NCBI RefSeq assembly: GCF_030499535.1
Contig: NZ_JASTLB010000001.1
Span: 2,356,001-2,420,000 of the forward strand
Origin: Streptomyces sp. TG1A-8
GTDB taxonomy: Bacteria; Actinomycetota; Actinomycetes; Streptomycetales; Streptomycetaceae
DNA length: 64,000 nt
Direction: 5' to 3'
This document shows, one piece after another, positions 31,594-40,496 of the stretch. The notes beneath the pieces are model-generated. The model worked only from the letters and a program-made list of their open reading frames with translations. It made no database searches and was not told the origin of the DNA. The position numbers were made by a program, and so were the translations under genes. Positions within the stretch are counted from its first letter, which is position 1. The number at the start of each line of letters is the position of its first letter.

Positions 31594-32985
31594 TCACCCG
31601 ACGTCGAGACGCAGCAGGTCCTCCTCCGTCTCGCGCCGGACGATGACCCGGGCCCCGCCGTCGCGCACCGCGACGACGGGCGGCCGGAGCACGTGGTTGT
31701 AGTTGCTGGCCATGGAACGGCAGTAGGCACCGGTGGCCGGTACGGCGATCAGGTCGCCCGGCGCCAGGTCGGCGGGCAGGAACGCGTCCTTGACCACGAT
31801 GTCCCCGCTCTCGCAGTGCTTGCCGACGACGCGGGCGAGCATGGGCTCGGCGTCGGAGGCCCGCGACGCCAGGGCCACGCTGTACTCGGCGTCGTACAGC
31901 GCGGTGCGGATGTTGTCCGACATGCCGCCGTCCACGGAGACGTAGGTGCGCAGCCCCTCGAGCGGCTTGACGGTGCCGACCTCGTACAGCGTGAAGGCGG
32001 TGGGCCCGACGACGGCGCGCCCCGGCTCGACGGAGATCCGCGGGGTGCGCAGCTTGGCGGCCTCGCACTCGCGGGTGACGATCTCGCCGAGGGCCTTGGC
32101 GATCTCGTGGGGTTCCCGGGGGTCGTCGTCGCTGGTGTAGGCGATGCCGAGCCCGCCGCCGAGGTCGATCTCGGGCAGTTCGACGCCGTGCTCGTCGCGG
32201 ATGTCCCTGAGCAGTCCGACGACCCGGTGGGCGGCCACCTCGAACCCGGACATGTCGAAGATCTGCGACCCGATGTGGCTGTGGATGCCGATCAGTTCGA
32301 GCCCGTCGAGCTGCAGCGCCCGCCGCACGGCCTCGGCGGCCTGCCCGCCGGCCAGCGGGATGCCGAACTTCTGGTCCTCGTGGGCGGTGGCGATGAACTC
32401 GTGGGTGTGCGCCTCGACGCCGACGGTGACCCGGATCTGCACCGGCTGCCGCCTGCCGAGGGACCGCGCGATGTGCGCGACCCGCACGATCTCCTGGAAG
32501 GAGTCGAGGACGATCCGCCCCACACCGGCCCCGACGGCCCTGCGGATCTCCTCCTCGGACTTGTTGTTGCCGTGGAAGGCGATGCGCTCGGCGGGCATCC
32601 CCGCGGACAGCGCGGTGGCCAGCTCGCCGCCGGAGCAGACGTCCAGGTTGAGCCCCTCCTCGTGCAGCCAGCGCACCACCGCGCGGGACAGGAACGCCTT
32701 GCCGGCGTAGAACACGTCGGCGCCGGTCCCGAAGGCGGTGCGCCAGGCGCGCGCCCGGGCCCGGAAGTCGGCCTCGTCGAGGATGTAGGCGGGGGTGCCG
32801 TACTCCTCGGCGAGCCGGGTCACGGGAATCCCGCCGACGGTCAGGACACCGTCCTCGTCGCGCTCCACGGTCCGGGCCCAGACCTTCTGGTCGACGGCGT
32901 TGAGGTCGGCGGGCGGAGCGGCGTAGTGCCCCTCGGGGAGGACGTCGGCGTGACGGGGTCCGGCGGGGTGCGCGGAACGGCTCAT
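31594..32985 (-). CDS. lysA: Diaminopimelate decarboxylase
   Basis: The enzyme decarboxylates meso-DAP to lysine. The 463-residue fold-III PLP enzyme has the PLP lysine in [13 protein letters not shown], the phosphate-binding GGGLGIAY and the catalytic cysteine region HCESGDIVV. It lies 60 bases past nrtL and 152 bases before hom, in the common actinobacterial nrtL-lysA-hom order. Confidence 0.97.
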   Translation of the reverse strand: MSRSAHPAGPRHADVLPEGHYAAPPADLNAVDQKVWARTVERDEDGVLTVGGIPVTRLAEEYGTPAYILDEADFRARARAWRTAFGTGADVFYAGKAFLSRAVVRWLHEEGLNLDVCSGGELATALSAGMPAERIAFHGNNKSEEEIRRAVGAGVGRIVLDSFQEIVRVAHIARSLGRRQPVQIRVTVGVEAHTHEFIATAHEDQKFGIPLAGGQAAEAVRRALQLDGLELIGIHSHIGSQIFDMSGFEVAAHRVVGLLRDIRDEHGVELPEIDLGGGLGIAYTSDDDPREPHEIAKALGEIVTRECEAAKLRTPRISVEPGRAVVGPTAFTLYEVGTVKPLEGLRTYVSVDGGMSDNIRTALYDAEYSVALASRASDAEPMLARVVGKHCESGDIVVKDAFLPADLAPGDLIAVPATGAYCRSMASNYNHVLRPPVVAVRDGGARVIVRRETEEDLLRLDVG

Positions 32986-33045
32986 GACGTGACTCTCAGA
33001 CTCTCTGTGTCTCTCCGGGACCCGTGGTCGCTTCGCGCTCGGCCC

Positions 33046-34349
33046 TCAGAGGTGTTCGGGTGCGTCGATGCCGAGCAGGGACAGGCCACCGGCGAGCACC
33101 GTCCCGGCGGCTTCGGCGAGGGCGAGCCGGGCGCGGTGGGCGGCCGAGGGTTTCTCCTCGCCGCACGGGAGCACGGAGGGCAGGAAGGGCAGGACGGCAT
33201 CGGCGACGGTGACGAGATGCCGGGCGAGCCGGTCCGGGGCGCGATGGGTGGCGGCCGCGGTGAGGACACGGGGGTGGTCGGCCAGACGCGCGACGAGGCG
33301 CCGGCCGGCCTCTTCCGGTACGGCCCCCGGCTCGGCGGCGAACCCGAGACGGGCCGCGTTGCGGCCGAGGGCCCGGACGCGCGCGTGGGCGTAGCGCACC
33401 CGGAACAGCGGGTTGCTCTCGCGCTGTACGAGGTGGTCGGCGGTGATCCGGGGCCGGTCGTGCGGCGCGGGGTGCAGCAGCGCCCACTGGGCGGCGTCCG
33501 GCCCGAGCGGAGCGGGGTCCTCGGGCGCCGGCACGGGCCGCAGGGTGACCGGCTCCCCGTGCTCCACCTCGGCCCGCCCTCCCTGGCTGGCCACGATCCG
33601 CACCACGGCGTCGGCGACGACCTCGGCCCGCACCTCGTAGGGCACGCGCAGGACGATCACTTGCCCGGCGAGGGCGTCGGTGTGGCCGTAGGGGCGGGGG
33701 GGCGGAGGAGGCTGGGGGGCAGGGGGAGCCGGCGGGCGCCGGGGCACTGACGGGGTTCGGGTGCCGCGTGGGATTCGGAGGTCGCGTGGGATTCGGGGGC
33801 CGCGTGGTTCTCGTCGATCGCCCGGCTGTCGGGGTTGACCGAGCTGTCGGGGCTGTCGGGGATTTCATGGCCCTCGCGGCGCTGCTGGTGCTCACCGCTC
33901 CCCGGGGTCTGCCGGTTCCCCCGGGACTGCTGGTCCTTTGGGGATTGCCCGTTCTCTTGGGGCTGCTGCTCCTCTTGGGGCTGCCGGTCCTCTTGGGGCT
34001 GCCGGTCCTCTTGGGGCTGCCGGCTCGCCCGGATCTCGCGAACGAGCGTCTCGGTGAGGTCGGCGTCGGAGCGGAGGCTGATGTTGAGGAACCCGGGTCC
34101 GGTGATGACGACGTCCTCGATGCCGTCGGCGCCGATGAGACGCGTCCGCAGGACCTCGGCCACCCGTCGGGGCGGCTGCCCGGCCGGCCGGGCGAGCTGC
34201 AGCGCGATGGTGGTGGCGAAGTCCCCGCACCCGCCGGGCCCCGGCTCGGTGACCACGACGCGCTCAGGAACGGTCACGCTCAGCTCCCCCTCCTCCACAG
34301 CGCACCGCACGGCGTCCAGCACGCTGCGGCGAAGCTCGGGGAGGGTCAC
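33046..34349 (-). pseudogene. nrtL: ArgS-related anticodon-binding protein NrtL, frameshifted
   Basis: The N-terminal half (34349 down to about 33700) has the arginyl-tRNA synthetase Add-1 domain: VTLPELRRSVLDAVRCA, GDFATTIALQLARP and ITGPGFLNISL. The C-terminal half (about 33710 down to 33046) is a DALR anticodon-binding domain with HLVQRESNPLFRVRYAHAR and LARHLVTVADAVL. There is no catalytic core, as known for NrtL proteins beside lysA. The halves are in different frames. One missing base in the poly-C tracts at 33696-33726 (coding strand) would restore one protein of about 434 residues. It may be a real frameshift or a sequencing error in a homopolymer. Confidence 0.8.
33953..34024. repeat. 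18-bp tandem repeat in the nrtL linker
   Basis: Four copies of an 18-bp unit lie here. Three are nearly perfect (33971-33988, 33989-34006, 34007-34024; unit CCTCTTGGGGCTGCCGGT) and one upstream copy is degenerate. They encode a six-residue repeat QPQEDR in the linker between the two NrtL domains. Copy number may vary between strains. Confidence 0.88.
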
Positions 34350-34555
34350 GGAACAAGGGTAGGGGAGGCCGGGAGGGGGAGTGCCCGGCCGGGGTGCCGA
34401 TCCGGGTCGGCCGGGACGGGCGTCCGCGCTCGACGGGGCCGGCGCCTGCGACGGGGCGAGCGGCGACGACGGCGCCAGGTCGGCGCCGGTCGGGGAGGAG
34501 CCACCCGCCCTCGACCACGGCCGTCCGCCATCCGTCATCCGTTGTGCACCACGCG

Positions 34556-35125
34556 CTATCCGCCGAAAGGGACCCCACCGGGAACTCCGCCGGCCACTCC
34601 ACCGGGCGTCCCACCGCCCCCGTCACCCCCGTCGTCCCCGTCCCCTTCGCCCCCGGCATCGCCGGTACCGCCCTCGCCCGGCCCCTCTCCCCCGGAGCCT
34701 CCCCCGGTCCCCTCGCCGCCCCAGCCCCTTCCCAGGGCCCCGGGCGCGTTCCCCCGCTCGATCAGGTCCTTGACGACTCGAACGAGCTCCCTGGGCTCGA
34801 AGGGCTTGGCCAGGAAGGCGTCGACACCGGCGTCGACACCGGTCTCCGCTTCGTACTGGGTGCAGGCGCTGATGATGGCGACGGGCAGGTGTTGCGTACG
34901 GGGGTCGGCTCGAAGCCGGGCGGCGGTGCGCAGCCCGTCCAGTCGAGGCATGACGATGTCGAGCGTCACGACGTCAGGCTGCACCTGATGCACTACTTCC
35001 AGACACTCGGCACCATCGGCCGCGGTCACGACCTCAAGCCCCTCAAGCTCGAGGTTGACCCTGATCAGCTGCCGGATGACCTTGTTGTCGTCCACAACGA
35101 GGACCCGGCCAGACACGCCTGACAC
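34556..35125 (-). CDS. Stand-alone response regulator with Gly-rich tail
   Basis: The 189-residue protein has a CheY-like receiver at about 5-125: VLVVDDNKVIRQLIR carries the acidic pair, LDIVMPRLDGLRTA carries the phosphorylatable Asp, and FLAKPFEPREL carries the lysine. No output domain follows. Instead there is a tail of about 55 residues made almost only of Gly, Glu, Asp and Pro. The GTG at 35125 is the probable start. It lies upstream of nrtL, 206 bases away. The partner kinase is not in the window. Confidence 0.9.
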   Translation of the reverse strand: MSGVSGRVLVVDDNKVIRQLIRVNLELEGLEVVTAADGAECLEVVHQVQPDVVTLDIVMPRLDGLRTAARLRADPRTQHLPVAIISACTQYEAETGVDAGVDAFLAKPFEPRELVRVVKDLIERGNAPGALGRGWGGEGTGGGSGGEGPGEGGTGDAGGEGDGDDGGDGGGGTPGGVAGGVPGGVPFGG

Positions 35126-35638
35126 AACTCGAGAGTAGGTGGGGACCAGCCACCGCGTCCGGGTTTTCCCCACTTCCACCCCGCCCGGGAGACCTGGTCC
35201 ACTCCCGGAGGGGAACCGGTCGCCCGCGCGTCGGGGTGGAGGGCCGGCCGTCACGGCCGTCGGTTTCACGGACGGCCGCGTTCGGACCGGGACGCGTGAA
35301 CCGGCCGTCCGGCACGCGTCGGGGCCGGACCGGCGCATGGGCGCGGACCGGCCAACCTGCCGCGGCCGGCGGACCCGCACGGCACGCGGGGCATCCACCA
35401 GGACCCCCGTCACCCCATCCGGGGAACCGTCCCTCACCACGGGCGACGCCTACCCGGGCAAGGAGAAGGCGACGCTTCGGTTGCCGGAGGGGGCGGGTGC
35501 AGGGGGCCCGCACCCGAGGAAGATCAGCCCGGCGGACGGCCCGCCGCCCCCACCCACGGGAAACCGGTTCCTGATCACCCCGGAGAACCTGCTAGGGTTC
35601 TACCCGTCGCCGCAAGCGAAGAGCTCAGCGCCCGACAC
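35126..35638. other. Gene-free stretch before tRNA-Arg
   Basis: No supported gene is seen in these 513 bases. Open frames exist on both strands but have the composition of antisense or noncoding high-GC sequence. TAGGGT near 35593-35598 is a possible -10 for the tRNA; no good -35 is evident. Confidence 0.5.
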
Positions 35639-35710
35639 GCCCCCGTAGCTCAGGGGATAGAGCAACGGCCTCCGGAGCCGTGTGCGCAGGTTCGAATCCT
35701 GCCGGGGGCA
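35639..35710 (+). tRNA. tRNA-Arg (anticodon CCG)
   Basis: The cloverleaf is complete. The acceptor GCCCCCG pairs with CGGGGGC, and the D arm is GCTC/GAGC. The anticodon stem ACGGC/GCCGT has loop CTCCGGA with anticodon CCG at 35672-35674. The T arm is GCAGG-TTCGAAT-CCTGC, followed by discriminator A. CCA is not encoded. It reads CGG arginine codons, frequent in this genome. Confidence 0.97.
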
Positions 35711-35729
35711 CCCAGCATGAGGTGCCCAA

Positions 35730-35767
35730 AGACCCCGTCACCAGCGGAAACGCTGAGGCCGGGGTCT
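35730..35767 (+). terminator. Terminator after tRNA-Arg
   Basis: An outer stem AGACCCCG / CGGGGTCT and an inner stem CAGCG-GAAA-CGCTG form a two-part hairpin 20 bases past the tRNA, followed by TCTTC. This is the usual arrangement for Streptomyces tRNA genes. Confidence 0.75.
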
Positions 35768-35951
35768 TCGCGTATGTGCAGGCGTGTGCGGCCCGGAGCG
35801 GCCGCATGTCGGTGCCTGTGGACGAGGCGTGGGCGGGATCTTGAAGCGTTGTCCCAGGTGAGTCGTACTGTCCGCGACCTTCGGGTTCGGTGCGACAGTG
35901 ACCCGCCGGGCAGGAACCTGACGTGTCGGATGCGTGCGCTTGGATGAGCGG

Positions 35952-36635
35952 GTGACCGTTCATGACGTTGCTCGACACCTGCCCGAGATAGCAGTCCTCC
36001 GTGAGCACTGCCGCTCCATGGCCGTCCTGGAGGCAGTCCTGAGCCCTGAGTGGGAGAGCCGCCGCCACTCCTTCGACGACCACTGGTCCGAGACGGAGTC
36101 GATGGCCTCGATGCGGAGCGGATCGGGCGACGAGTACTCGATCGTTTTCTCACCCGCCGGCGTCTACGTGCGGGGATTCGATCACGAATCGCCCATGAGC
36201 CCCTATGCAGAGGACGGGCCATGGCCCGGAGTGCTCGACGAGGTCCCTGAGGTCTTCCGGCCGTACGTCGGAGAGCCGGTGTTCTCCGATGAGGACGGAA
36301 TGTCTCTCGTCACTGCATGTATGTGGCGGAGGACGGTCGACGACGGCTGGAAGGCGGGAACGATCGGATTTCCCGACGCGGCAACGGGGGATCCGGACGG
36401 CGCCAATTACCTGTTCCAATTGTTGGTTCATCGCTCACCGGAAGCGTTTCAGCGGTGGGCCGAGGACTACTACGAGGTCCCGGTCGATCTGGAGGCCGTT
36501 CGTCACGTCTTCTCGTCCCGCCCGCTGACCGAAGAAGTGGTCCGCGCGTTGAACCCGGAAATCGTCCTGGTGGATCTCTCGCAAGACATTGCGGAGACCG
36601 GTTATCCGACGAGCTGGGACACGGAGCAACAATGA
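35952..36635 (+). CDS. Unrecognised protein, first gene of the tRNA-Arg patch
   Basis: The 227-residue acidic cytosolic protein has no signal peptide or membrane segment. Recognisable stretches are ESMASMRSGSGDEYSIVFSP and GFDHESPMSPY. It has the look of small globular proteins often found as orphans or immunity proteins in Streptomyces, but I cannot assign a family. A GTG at 35952 is chosen; a GTG six codons earlier (35934) is possible. It stands between the tRNA and an IS30 remnant and has lower GC at third positions than its core neighbours, consistent with acquired DNA. Confidence 0.65.
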   Translation: MTVHDVARHLPEIAVLREHCRSMAVLEAVLSPEWESRRHSFDDHWSETESMASMRSGSGDEYSIVFSPAGVYVRGFDHESPMSPYAEDGPWPGVLDEVPEVFRPYVGEPVFSDEDGMSLVTACMWRRTVDDGWKAGTIGFPDAATGDPDGANYLFQLLVHRSPEAFQRWAEDYYEVPVDLEAVRHVFSSRPLTEEVVRALNPEIVLVDLSQDIAETGYPTSWDTEQQ

Positions 36636-36699
36636 GGCCCCTGGACGCGATACCAGGGGCCTCGGAGGCGGGCAGCGGTGCCGGTGCATTCGCATGATC

Positions 36700-37364
36700 G
36701 TCGCAACGTTGCAGGCTCGGAGTGCCGGAGCGGCGGTGAATGCCTGAGCCGGGGTCTGCCAACTCAGTGTCCTGCGGGGTCGGCTGTTGAGCCTCTGCTC
36801 AACGACGCGGAGGTCGTCAGCGGTGTGCAGGGACAGGTTCGTGCGCTTGGGCAGGTACTGCCGGATCAAGCCATTGGTGTTCTCATTCGCGCCTCGCTCC
36901 CAGGGACTGCCAGGGCGCGCGGAGAAGATCCCGTCGGTGAAGTAGGGCGCGAGTTCGTGGTGGCGTGACATCTCGGAGCCCTGGTCCCAGGTGAGACTGC
37001 GACGTGCTTGTTCTGGCAGCTTGCCGAGGGCGGCAATGAGGGCATCACGCAACCGGCCGGCCGAATGCCCCTCGCGTTCGCGGCCGCGGTGGTGGGCCAG
37101 GCCGGCTATCTCCCGGATCCCCAGGCCGCGACCACGCAACGAGGCGATCCTCCGACACTCCAACAGCGGCAAATGCCGGCCCGAACGCGAGGCTTCCGGA
37201 AGATAGTCCGGTTGCAGGCCACCGTTCTCCCTCCGCCACCGGTAGCCCGCCTTACGCCCGATCCCGAGTTGCCTGCACGCCTCGACGCTGCCCACCCCGG
37301 ACGCCAGAAGGCGCCAGTACTCGGCCTCGAGCTCCAGTCTGCGCTTGCGTCCCCGCCCCGCCAT
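36700..37364 (-). pseudogene. IS30-family transposase, internal deletion
   Basis: The N-terminus has the IS30 HTH region: MAGRGRKRRLELEAEYWRLL, then SVEACRQLGIGRKAGYRWRR. After IREIAGLAHH the sequence jumps directly to RDALIAALGKLPEQARRSL, so the segment with the first catalytic Asp is absent. The second Asp (LTWDQGSEM) and the Glu region (WERGANENTNGLIRQYLPK) remain. The frame runs past the left terminal repeat without a stop. It cannot be an active transposase, although the ends might be moved by a related enzyme. Confidence 0.8.
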
Positions 37365-37397
37365 CAACACTCCACAATGATCAAGGAATGTTGCGAC
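36700..37397 (-). mobile_element. Internally deleted IS30-like element
   Basis: The element is bounded by imperfect terminal inverted repeats: GTCGCAACGTT at 36700-36710, and AATGTTGCGAC at 37387-37397, which is its inverse with one mismatch. It spans 698 bp, shorter than the usual 1.0-1.2 kb for IS30 members, and encodes a transposase missing part of its catalytic domain. No target duplication longer than 2-3 bp was seen, as expected for the family. Confidence 0.7.
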
Positions 37398-37655
37398 AAG
37401 CGTTAGAACCCAAGGACCCCGATAGGGGGTCACGGTTCAAAGCACGGCGACATCCCGCAGCCCGTCCTCGGTAGGGCTGCACTGCAATCACCGTCCGCGG
37501 TCCCGCGCCCCCTCCTAGGAGCACACGCGCGCCCTGTCGAACTCCGCACGGCTTCCACCGCCTCTCTTCAGTCAACGCACCGCTTGCAGCAGCAATGGCA
37601 GAGAGGTGGAGCGCGCGGATCCCGCACAGGGAGCATAAGAGGTAGGATCAGTAGC

Positions 37656-37919
37656 ATGAGTGAGCCTACCGGCAAGTACTCGATCACCATGCCGCGCGAC
37701 ATCGCCGAAGCCGCCAAGGCCCGCAGCGGTCCCTCCGGGCTGTCCGCCTACGTGGCCGCGGCCGTCGCCCGCCAGGTCGAACGGGACAACCTCAATGAGG
37801 TGATTCAGGTGGCCGAGGCCGAGCATGGACCCATCACAGAAGAAGAGATCCAGTCCCTGCGGGACCAGCTCCACCAGGCACGCGAGCAGCAGATGCAAGG
37901 CGGAGTGAACGCGGCGTGA
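37656..37919 (+). CDS. Ribbon-helix-helix type antitoxin
   Basis: The 87-residue protein has an N-terminal beta strand (KYSITMPRDIAEAAKAR) followed by two helices, as in RHH/CopG antitoxins. A charged C-terminal helix (EEEIQSLRDQLHQAREQQ) probably binds the toxin. The stop overlaps the toxin GTG by four bases. TAGGAT at about 37643 lies close to the start, so the message may have a very short leader. Autorepression is typical of the family. Confidence 0.82.
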   Translation: MSEPTGKYSITMPRDIAEAAKARSGPSGLSAYVAAAVARQVERDNLNEVIQVAEAEHGPITEEEIQSLRDQLHQAREQQMQGGVNAA

Positions 37920-38329
37920 CCCGTTCCCCCGCCATCCCCGGCGGCACCCTGGTCCTCGACAGTGAAGGGCTGGCCAAGGCTGTCCTGCGAGACCGCACAG
38001 TGACCGGCTGGCTCGCTCTGGCCCGTGCCGATGACCTGCGCGTGATCACTTCGGCAGTCACCCTCGTGGAAGTGGTCCATCCCCGGATCAACCGCCCGGC
38101 GCTGGAGTGGACCCTCTCCCGACTCGTCGTCGAACCGGTCACCGAGCCGATTGCCCGGCACGCCGCCGCGCTCCTCGCCGACGCCGGCCTGCACGGCCAC
38201 AAGTACGCCATCGATGCCGTGCTCAGCGCCACCGCCCTCACCGCGCCCGGCCCCGTCACGGTCCTCACCTCCGATCCTGAGGACATCGCAGCGCTGTGCG
38301 GCGGACGCATAGCAGTGATCAAGGTCTGA
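37916..38329 (+). CDS. PIN-domain toxin (VapC-like)
   Basis: The 137-residue PIN nuclease has its acidic residues in the usual places: LDSEGLAKAV near residue 15, SAVTLVEVV, HKYAIDAVLSATAL and LTSDPEDI. VapC toxins cut tRNA or rRNA with Mg2+. The GTG start lies in the antitoxin stop (GTGA), so the pair is translationally coupled. Its place between an IS remnant and a broken helicase fits an acquired module. Confidence 0.85.
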   Translation: MTRSPAIPGGTLVLDSEGLAKAVLRDRTVTGWLALARADDLRVITSAVTLVEVVHPRINRPALEWTLSRLVVEPVTEPIARHAAALLADAGLHGHKYAIDAVLSATALTAPGPVTVLTSDPEDIAALCGGRIAVIKV

Positions 38330-38418
38330 CGGCGTGCGTTGAGCGCCCGGGTCTGGATCGGGCCTGCCGGGCAAAGGTGACTGGGCCCGGTCGTTCGTCG
38401 CCGAAGGCGCACTCGGGC

Positions 38419-38874
38419 TCACGACCTTGTTCGTCGAGCAGCGGTCTTCTTCGCCGCCCTCCGCGCAGGTACGGTCGCGGTCCCGGAGCCCGTCGGTTCG
38501 ACGTCCAGGACCTGGCAGGCGAGCGTGAGCCAGGCTCGGGCATCCGCGCCGTCGAGGTCGTCGGTCCACATCAAGGTGCCGTTCGGACCGCCGCCCTTGT
38601 CCCACGGGGCGATGCCGTTCTTCGCGTACCATTCCCTCTTGCGCTCCCACTTCCGCGCGTAGTCGGGGAGGTCGAGCATGCCGGCGTGTTCCCAGAAGAC
38701 CGTACGACCGTCCTTCGTGGCCACGGTGAAATCGGGACGGACGACGCGGCCGTCCGCGCCGGTGAGCGACTCCTCGTAGAGCCTCCGTCCCGGTGCCAGG
38801 CGGTCGAGGAGACCTGTGATGATGACCTCGTTCTTCGAAGCCATCGGCGTGCCGTCGGCCAGCGTCCACAGCGC
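38419..38874 (-). pseudogene. Restriction-nuclease-like C-terminal fragment
   Basis: About 150 residues are readable, starting near ALWTLADGTPMASKNEVII and ending in a Lys/Arg-rich tail. They contain PDFTVATKDGRTVFWEHAG, a PD-(D/E)xK-like core (PD, then WEH), and GGGPNGTLMWTDD. I recall such segments at the C-terminus of larger bacterial helicase or nuclease proteins. The 5' part is missing; at about 38875-38880 the sequence meets the 5'-truncated helicase fragment on the other strand. The internal ATG at 38844 could still initiate a 141-residue peptide. Confidence 0.6.
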
Positions 38875-38880
38875 CGCCAG

Positions 38881-39936
38881 GTGTGGGACCTGGTCCAGCG
38901 CTACCGGGCGCATCTGGACCGGGAGCACCGCACCACGCACGCGCTCATCGCCGACGAGGCCGCCCGTGCGGAGGGCCGGCGGATGGCCAAGGTGACCGCA
39001 CAGGCCCGCTACAAGACCGAACACGGTGGCCTCGACCTGATCCACCGCGAGGCCGGGAGCGGTATGTGGCTCAAGCCCCGTTACCGGCACGTGGTCGTGG
39101 ACGAGGCGCAGGACCTGTCCGCCTCCCACTGGCGCATGCTGCGCGCGATGGTGACGCCCGGCCCGAACGACATCTTCCTGGTCGGCGACGCCCACCAGCG
39201 GATCTACGCCCATCAGGTAGTGCTGGGACGGCTGGGCATCAGCACGCCAGGCCGAGCCTCACGCCGGCTGACCCTCAACTACAGGACCACGCGCGAGATC
39301 CTGGGCAGTGCGCACGGCCTCATCGTCGGCGAGCAGTTCGACGATCTCGACGACGGCCGGGACACCCTCGAAGGTTACCGGTCCGTCCTCACCGGGCTGG
39401 CACCGCAGTACTGGCGCGCCCCCGACTGGCAGACCGAGATGCAAGCGATCGCCGCGCTTCTCAGGGAACGCCACGACCGTTACGGAACCCCCTACGCGGC
39501 AATGGCGGTCGGCGTCCCGTCGCGTGACGCGGTCACGCAGTTGGCCGTCACCCTGGCCGATGAGCGGTACGGCATCCGCGCCTGCGAGATCGGCAGGGAC
39601 ATCCCGACAGGGGTTGACGCCGTGCGCATCGGCACGCTGCACGGCTTCAAGGGGCTGGAATTCCAACGGGTATTTCTCGCCGGGGTGAGCGAGGGCCTGG
39701 TCCCGCATCAGCGGCTCGAAACGTACCGGCATGAGCAGGCGGAACGCTACCGGCAGGAGGAACAGCGGTCCCGCTCGTTGCTCTTCGTGGCGGCCACGCG
39801 GGCCCGCGACGAACTGGTGATCACCTGGAGCGGGAAGGCCAGCCGCTTTCTCCCGGACCACGCCGTAAGCACCGCCGGTCACGCCACGGAACTGCCGGTG
39901 GACGACGGACCGCCGTCCGGATCCGCAGCGGCATAG
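38881..39936 (+). pseudogene. UvrD/Rep-type helicase, 5'-truncated
   Basis: The readable 350 residues hold the second half of an SF1 helicase. Motif II is VVVDEAQDLS, motif III is FLVGDAHQRIY, motif IV is LNYRTTREIL, motif V is GTLHGFKGLEFQRVF and motif VI is FVAATRARDELVITW. Walker A and motif Ia are absent because the gene begins at the junction near 38880 with VWDLVQRYRAHL. It cannot be a working ATPase as it stands. The frame is otherwise intact, so the truncation is probably recent. A nested hairpin follows 80 bases after the stop. Confidence 0.75.
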
Positions 39937-40014
39937 TCGGACAAGCGGCTCGCACGGCCCGGCCGACTGCTCGTCGGAAGCCTCCGAACTCCTTGGCTCC
40001 GGGTCTGACCAAGG

Positions 40015-40084
40015 CGAACGCCGACATGAGGGAGCGGAAGTCAGTCTCACTGACTCCCGCTCCCTCGTTGTCTCCCGGCGTTCG
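40015..40084. terminator. Nested bidirectional terminator hairpin
   Basis: An inner 18-bp stem with one wobble (arms about 40028-40045 and 40049-40066, GAGGGAGCGG / CCGCTCCCTC at the base) lies within an outer 9-bp perfect repeat CGAACGCCG / CGGCGTTCG (40015-40023 and 40076-40084). It separates the plus-strand helicase remnant from the convergent minus-strand gene, so it can serve both. Confidence 0.8.
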
Positions 40085-40112
40085 CGACACACCTTCGACT
40101 CCGGGGCGCCCG

Positions 40113-40496
40113 TCAGCCGGCGTCCGGCCATTCCTCGGGAGGCGGAGGCGGCTCCGGGTCGTTCTGCCGCTCCGCCTGGCGCGCGTTCTCCCCTCGCAGG
40201 CTCGTCAACCACGGCCACAGATCCGGCAGGGACTGTTCCGGGCAGGCGAGGCGGTGCTCGATACGGCACCGCTGGAACTGATCCGGCGGACACACTCCGT
40301 AGACCGTCACCCGTCCGTCGGACAGCTCGATCCACCGGTGCTCCGCAGGCACCGTGTGGGCCGGCGGTCGCATGTCCGGCTCCAGCAGCACCCAGTCCTG
40401 CTCGAGCGTCGCCACCCGATCCTGCGGCAGCCCGCAGTACGGACAACGGGACCGCCCGCTGCCCAGCCGCCGCGGCTCCTCTTCCACAACCCCCAT
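40113..40496 (-). CDS. DUF6083-like protein with a CxxC motif
   Basis: The 127-residue protein has a CPYCGLPQDRV zinc-ribbon-like half-site. WVLLEPDMRPPAHTVPAEHRW and CRIEHRLACPEQSLPDLWPWL follow, giving further cysteines and a histidine. I recall this pattern as DUF6083 in Streptomyces; function unknown. The C-terminus is Pro/Glu-rich. The ATG at 40496 is chosen, but the frame is open to 40562 and a GTG three codons downstream is also possible. It is convergent with the helicase remnant. Confidence 0.6.
   Translation of the reverse strand: MGVVEEEPRRLGSGRSRCPYCGLPQDRVATLEQDWVLLEPDMRPPAHTVPAEHRWIELSDGRVTVYGVCPPDQFQRCRIEHRLACPEQSLPDLWPWLTSLRGENARQAERQNDPEPPPPPEEWPDAG

Noticed and set aside
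33046..34349. Two separate genes for the Add-1 and DALR halves
   Set aside because: The second frame has no plausible start before its conserved region and the halves form a known single protein, so one frameshifted gene is more likely.
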